Source: Alteribacter aurantiacus DSM 18675 (GTDB lineage Bacteria; Bacillota; Bacilli; Bacillales; Salisediminibacteriaceae). From it: a stretch of DNA of 64,000 nucleotides. This document shows, in pieces, positions 60,641 through 64,000 of this stretch (positions are counted from its first letter, which is position 1; each line of letters starts with the position of its first letter). Location: contig NZ_KE386941.1 in the NCBI RefSeq assembly GCF_000429705.1, positions 2,096,781-2,160,780 of the forward strand, written 5' to 3'. Under the pieces are notes generated by a model, which had not been told where the DNA came from, ran no database searches, and worked only from the letters and a program-made list of their open reading frames with translations. The position numbers and the translations under genes were made by a program.

Positions 60641-60904
60641 TATCATCACACCTTTTTTATCTATATCTAAGTTGTATACATTCGTAAGGTATTCTTAGTT
60701 TAACAGAAAAGCTCTCATACCGTAGCCCTAATCACTGAAACACTCGTGTAATATCTCACGACAAATTCCACAGTTTGAAGCCGGTTTTTGGCTTCATCTG
60801 ATGGAATGAAATGATCTCGAGCTCGTAAGCGCTGGAGCTAGACGAATAAAAGCTTTACACAGAGTCGTTATCCACATATAAGAAAGAAAAAATAAATTAA
60901 ACAA
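60641..60904. other. Gap upstream of sftA
   Basis: Holds short palindromic words near 60780-60850, including GAAGCCGGTTTTTGGCTTC and GATCTCGAGCTCG with CTGGAGCTAGACGA, of uncertain meaning. No trace of a tRNA-binding-domain coding sequence that could complete the upstream ytpR-like gene was seen. Confidence 0.4.
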
Positions 60905-60937
60905 CGAAAAAATCGACACCAGCTGATGTCGACTTTC
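60905..60937 (-). terminator. Terminator after the ytpR-like gene
   Basis: On the minus strand AGTCGACATCAGCTGGTGTCGATT, with six T. It follows the stop codon directly. Confidence 0.85.
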
Positions 60938-60942
60938 TCGGA

Positions 60943-61209
60943 TTATAGTGAAGCATCAATGTTGTTTTTTTTAAACGCCTTATTAATCGATTCAATGATC
61001 TCATCTGTAACCGTTATTTCCCCTTTTCCCGATACTTCTCCGTATTGAGAAAAGTTAAAGATGTTATAGCCCACTCGTTCTTGTGACTCCTTATCGTAGA
61101 AGTATGTCACATCGTTTTTTCGAACCCACAGGTGTTTTTGTTTGTTCAGATCTGTCATTTGCACGAGTAATGTATCACCAATCGCGTCTAAATTATAATA
61201 GGCTTTCAC
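60943..61209 (-). CDS. YtpR-like protein reduced to its N-terminal domain
   Basis: An 88-residue protein that matches the N-terminal DUF4479 part of YtpR (MKAYYNLDAIGDTLLVQM, then ERVGYNIFNFSQYGEV and a helix INKAFKKNN). Full-length YtpR has about 200 residues and ends in a tRNA-binding OB domain like that of MetG. Here a stop codon follows the DUF4479 part, and a terminator begins a few bases later. The gene is 13 bp from ytpQ on the same strand. It may be a natural short form or a truncated gene. Confidence 0.8.
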   Translation of the reverse strand: MKAYYNLDAIGDTLLVQMTDLNKQKHLWVRKNDVTYFYDKESQERVGYNIFNFSQYGEVSGKGEITVTDEIIESINKAFKKNNIDASL

Positions 61210-61222
61210 GTCTAATCACTCC

Positions 61223-62020
61223 CTAATCTTTTGGTTTACGCTGAGCAAGGATAAAGATCGGCTCCAATTCCCCTTCTTCGTACATAAATGGAAGGGCTGT
61301 AATAGGCGAGGTTCCTTTCGCGTAAAAAGAAAAGGCCATTTGGGCAAGAACATCATATCCTCGCTCATTTTGAATATCTCCAAAGATCAAAACATCTTGA
61401 TGTGGAATGGAAACCGTAAGCTTCCCTTTTGCTTCTTTGTTCATGTGTTTTAGTAAAGCGTCATTTAAAATGCGACTTGCATCGTACCCATCATTCATGT
61501 TCACAAAGTAAAAGGTATTTCCGGCCACCGTGTCCGTTTTCATAGGTGCGTCCAATGATCGCAAGTTAAATAATGCAGCTTCTTCAATCTGCTTTTGGTT
61601 TAAATGATCAGTAGCTAAATGCTCTTCATTTAAAAGAACATACGTTTTCCCCAAGTCCAAAGCATAATAGATTCGAGATTCTGCTGTATGCTCAGTCGTA
61701 ATCAACTTGACACCTTCTGATGTTTCTTCAGGAAAAGATGTGGATCGGATCACAGGGAAGATTTTGTCTTCTTTTCCCATTACCCCGACCGATGAACTCA
61801 TCGCACTCACGCCTTCACGAATGTAGTGAAGAACTTCTTCCAGAGCTTTCGTTTCGTCTTTCTTAAATTTATCGGATAAAGGATTCAACGAAACAGTGAT
61901 TCCTTTTTTTGTTTGTTTATCAGCTACTCGGTATGCTTCTTTTTCACGATCGTAAGACGTTATAAACGGATCGTTTTTCAAGTTTTCATCAAGTAGTCGT
62001 TTTATCGCTAAAGGTTTCAT
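61223..62020 (-). CDS. ytpQ: YtpQ-like DUF1444 protein
   Basis: A cytoplasmic 265-residue DUF1444 protein, close in size to B. subtilis YtpQ (about 269). It starts MKPLAIKRLLDENLKNDPF and contains VFVNMNDGYDASRILNDALL-like sequence near residue 190 and ALPFMYEEGELEPIFILAQR near the end. Its role is unknown. CAGGAGGGTATT precedes the chosen ATG; the longer upstream frame lacks a ribosome site. It lies between ytpP and the ytpR-like gene, as in Bacillus. Confidence 0.88.
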   Translation of the reverse strand: MKPLAIKRLLDENLKNDPFITSYDREKEAYRVADKQTKKGITVSLNPLSDKFKKDETKALEEVLHYIREGVSAMSSSVGVMGKEDKIFPVIRSTSFPEETSEGVKLITTEHTAESRIYYALDLGKTYVLLNEEHLATDHLNQKQIEEAALFNLRSLDAPMKTDTVAGNTFYFVNMNDGYDASRILNDALLKHMNKEAKGKLTVSIPHQDVLIFGDIQNERGYDVLAQMAFSFYAKGTSPITALPFMYEEGELEPIFILAQRKPKD

Positions 62021-62139
62021 AATACCCTCCTGTATTCGCGGGATTCTAATGTATTTTAACACGTAGGACCAGAGATACAAAGGAATTGGGTTTAGTGGTG
62101 TGATAAGGCAACGCCAAAGGATCATTCGTAGAGAAAATA

Positions 62140-62184
62140 AAAGCACTGAAAAAGGTATGGTTTCCTTTTTCAGTGCTTTTTTAT
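62140..62184 (-). terminator. Terminator after ytpP
   Basis: GCACTGAAAAAGG / CCTTTTTCAGTGC with an eight-base loop and A/T-tracts on both sides. The stem resembles those in the 29270-29455 island. Confidence 0.9.
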
Positions 62185-62187
62185 AAC

Positions 62188-62508
62188 TTATTTAGCGTCG
62201 GCTTTCTCGATAAACTGCTTAATTTCTTCTGGGGTTTTGCGATCTTTACTAACAAAACGGTCTACTTCTTTACCATTTTTAAAGAAGAGAAAGCTTGGAA
62301 TACCAAAAATCTCAAGCTCCTGACATTGTTCAATGAATGTATCCCGATCCATTTTATAAAAAGAAAGGTGAGAGAATGTCTCTTCAATTTCAGGTAATGC
62401 CGGCTCAATCACGACACAGTCAGGGCACCAGCCTGCTGTAAACATTATTACTGCCCCGTCCTCTTGCTTTACTTCTTCAAATTGTTCTGTTGTTTGGATT
62501 GAAATCAT
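62188..62508 (-). CDS. ytpP: Thioredoxin-like protein YtpP
   Basis: A 106-residue thioredoxin-fold protein with active site WCPDC (Cys28 and Cys31) in MFTAGWCPDCVVIEPAL. The CPDC pair differs from the CGPC of classical thioredoxin. The cis-proline is in IFGIPSFLFFKNG near residue 72. YtpP of B. subtilis is a cytoplasmic thioredoxin-like protein with a bacillithiol-linked or general reduction role proposed. It starts 12 bp after the PTS-like gene and may share its transcript. Confidence 0.9.
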   Translation of the reverse strand: MISIQTTEQFEEVKQEDGAVIMFTAGWCPDCVVIEPALPEIEETFSHLSFYKMDRDTFIEQCQELEIFGIPSFLFFKNGKEVDRFVSKDRKTPEEIKQFIEKADAK

Positions 62509-62520
62509 GTTTAGCGCCTC

Positions 62521-63531
62521 CTAAGTTTGATTAATTTTCATGTCTCCAAATTGAATAAGCCCTCTTTTTCTCAAGTACTCTGATAATAAAATACTAATCA
62601 AAGCTGGTCCAATAAAGTGCATGAGTAAAACCATTATTGCCACGTCCCATGTGAATCCCATCGTGTTAAAAGCCATGATCTGACCTACAAATCCGCTTGT
62701 ACCCATTCCCGCACCTTCTTTAGAGTTTTCCATTTGAAAGATGACAGTGGATACCGGTCCTAGGATAGCAGCAGCCATTGTTGGCGGAAGGAGAATCCAT
62801 GGATTTTTAACGACGTTAGCAATTTGGAGCATGGATGTGCCGATGCCAAGGGCAATGAGTCCGGACAACTTGTTTTCCCTGTAACTACTAACTGCAAAAC
62901 CGATCATTTGAGCAGCACAGCCGACTACGGCGGCTCCCGCAGCAAGTCCTTCAAGGCCTAAGATGATGGCAATGGCAGCACTTGAGATCGGCGCCGTTAA
63001 TGCAAGTCCCATTAAAACGGCGACAACAATCCCCATCACAAACGGTTGCTGTTCCGTGGCCCACATCACAAGCTGACCGAACCCTTGCATCCCAGATTGA
63101 ATACCAGGGCCGATCACTGTTGCAACCGTGACACCAGTCATGATCGTGACAAGTGGGGTCACAATGATGTCGATTTTCGTTTCTTTTGATACAAGCTTCC
63201 CAAATTCCGTAGACAAAAGAGCGGCAATAAAAGCACCAGCCGGTCCACCTAGTTCTGCTCCTGCTGCGCCACTAATGACTGCAGCAAACAATACGAGCCT
63301 TGGGGCTTTTAATCCATATGCTACCGCAACCCCAATCGCTGGTCCCACAAGACTCATAGCTGTTTCCCCCACAGAGACTAACCATGGAATATGTAATTGA
63401 ACGCCAACAGTCTGAATGATTAATCCGATAATGAGTGAAGAAAACAGTCCCAGAGCCATATAGCTTAAAGCATCAATGATATATGACTGAAAAGAAGGCT
63501 GAATGCCTTTCTTCTTCAAAAAATCTTTCAT
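62521..63531 (-). CDS. PTS EIIC-like integral membrane protein
   Basis: A 336-residue protein with about 8-10 hydrophobic helices and many small residues. It matches the stand-alone PTS_EIIC_2 family, in which the EIIC fold occurs without EIIA or EIIB; no such domain or PTS gene is nearby. Typical segments are IIGLIIQTVGVQLHIPWLV near residue 40 and LGGPAGAFIAALLSTEFGKL near 95. The substrate is unknown, and sugar phosphorylation cannot be assumed. AAAGGTGACAAGTGGAC precedes the chosen ATG; a GTG two codons upstream is possible. Confidence 0.82.
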   Translation of the reverse strand: MKDFLKKKGIQPSFQSYIIDALSYMALGLFSSLIIGLIIQTVGVQLHIPWLVSVGETAMSLVGPAIGVAVAYGLKAPRLVLFAAVISGAAGAELGGPAGAFIAALLSTEFGKLVSKETKIDIIVTPLVTIMTGVTVATVIGPGIQSGMQGFGQLVMWATEQQPFVMGIVVAVLMGLALTAPISSAAIAIILGLEGLAAGAAVVGCAAQMIGFAVSSYRENKLSGLIALGIGTSMLQIANVVKNPWILLPPTMAAAILGPVSTVIFQMENSKEGAGMGTSGFVGQIMAFNTMGFTWDVAIMVLLMHFIGPALISILLSEYLRKRGLIQFGDMKINQT

Positions 63532-63562
63532 GTCCACTTGTCACCTTTCGCCATTAAATAAA

Positions 63563-63596
63563 AAAGAAGAATAAGGGTTCCCCCTTATTCTACCTA
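63563..63596 (-). terminator. Terminator after the edge gene
   Basis: On the minus strand AGAATAAGGG / CCCTTATTCT with a three-base loop, followed by TCTTTTTT. Confidence 0.88.
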
Positions 63597-63597
63597 A

Positions 63598-64000
63598 TTA
63601 CTCTTTTGTTTGCACAGACTGGACCATTTTAAACATCATTTCAGCATCATTCAATACATCTTCTAGTGGACTGATTGAAGTTGCTTTAATGCTGTTGTAG
63701 CCGGCCATCACCTGATACGTTTCATCCTCAACTTGTTGAATGATCAAATAGCCTCGGTCACCATTTGAATGATAAAGTTTCACATATTCCGGCTCGCCGT
63801 TGATTCGCTGGGCTTCCAAAAGCTCCTCTTCCGTTTCGAAGTGACCCACGTCTCCTGCAAATACAAGATAATGGCGCTCGTCATTAGTTAACACAAGGTT
63901 GTACAAATCTTCATCTTCAACAGAAAGATGGTTTGGTTTATATATAGATAAGTAATTGTTTTCGTAGTTTGTTTCGCCAGGAGTGGCGTCCATTTTCGCT
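63598..64000 (-). CDS. Partial gene of unknown function (5' end beyond window)
   Basis: The C-terminal 134 or so residues of a protein whose frame stays open to the window edge. The visible part is acidic, with LYNLVLTNDERHYLVFAGD and YVKLYHSNGDRGYLIIQQV. No membrane segment is visible in this part. The profile recalls secreted or lipoprotein-type Bacillus proteins, but the N-terminus is missing, so this is only a guess. It is on the same strand as the PTS-like gene and ends at a terminator. Confidence 0.6.
   Translation of the reverse strand, partial: AKMDATPGETNYENNYLSIYKPNHLSVEDEDLYNLVLTNDERHYLVFAGDVGHFETEEELLEAQRINGEPEYVKLYHSNGDRGYLIIQQVEDETYQVMAGYNSIKATSISPLEDVLNDAEMMFKMVQSVQTKE

Noticed and set aside
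62521..63531. A complete sugar PTS
   Set aside because: Only an EIIC-like membrane domain is present, with no EIIA or EIIB domain or gene nearby.

Overview
The window looks like a low-GC Gram-positive chromosome from the Bacillaceae, probably a halophilic or alkaliphilic relative of Bacillus such as Halobacillus or Pontibacillus. This rests on sporulation genes (ytrH, ytrI, ytfJ/gerW, an alpha/beta SASP), a Tyr T-box, strong AGGAGG ribosome sites, the sodium stator pair motPS, and gene order that follows the dnaE-to-ytpP region of Bacillus subtilis. The genus is an inference. No tRNA, rRNA, CRISPR array, prophage or plasmid gene was seen.

Layout. 1-7 kb: 3' truncated dnaE, divergent ytrH-ytrI, a small gene, nrnA, ytpI, ytoI and a small membrane protein. 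7.2-8.3 kb: a nest of dead mobile DNA, made of an IS4-like remnant with perfect ends and an 11-bp target duplication, inserted in a GC-rich palindromic repeat and carrying two more GC-rich repeats. 8.6-15.3 kb: ytkL, an M24 peptidase, a secreted protein, an SDR lacking its catalytic residues, a lysine-tailed small protein, a universal stress protein, an EcsC-family protein and yhaM. 15.5-24.6 kb: ackA, ytxK, tpx, ytfJ-ytfI, yteJ-sppA, nadK and an amidohydrolase. 24.7-33.5 kb: SASP, nifZ-thiI (tRNA thiolation), brnQ, a structured repeat island, ezrA, hisJ, refZ and ytsP. 33.5-41.8 kb: a GAF-GGDEF protein, rpsD with its S4 leader, tyrS with a T-box, and a class A penicillin-binding protein with an FN3 domain and a repetitive acidic tail. 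42-48.9 kb: acuABC, mtnN, motPS, ccpA and a lipoprotein. 48.9-49.6 kb: a second copy of the IS4-like remnant with the same internal repeats. 49.7-55.5 kb: aroA, the ytxG-ytxH-ytxJ stress operon with a near-perfect sigma-H promoter, an M29 aminopeptidase and murC. 55.6-64 kb: a hypothetical gene, a nicotinate phosphoribosyltransferase, a small gene, sftA, a YtpR-like protein reduced to its N-terminal domain, ytpQ, ytpP, a lone PTS EIIC-like membrane protein and a partial gene at the edge.

Functional links. The genes are mostly core: replication and chromosome handling (dnaE, sftA, refZ, ezrA), wall synthesis (murC, class A PBP), spore formation, thiol and oxidant defence (tpx, ytsP/fRMsr, ytxJ/BrxC, ytpP), and carbon control (ccpA, ackA, acuABC). 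The acetyl-CoA synthetase that acuA and acuC regulate is not in the window; a penicillin-binding protein gene precedes acuA instead.

I found no convincing new multi-gene system. The strongest novel signals are the pair of matching non-autonomous IS4-like elements with built-in GC-rich repeats, several families of large palindromes between genes, an SDR protein without its catalytic Ser and Tyr, and a YtpR-like protein that has lost its tRNA-binding domain and ends at its own terminator.
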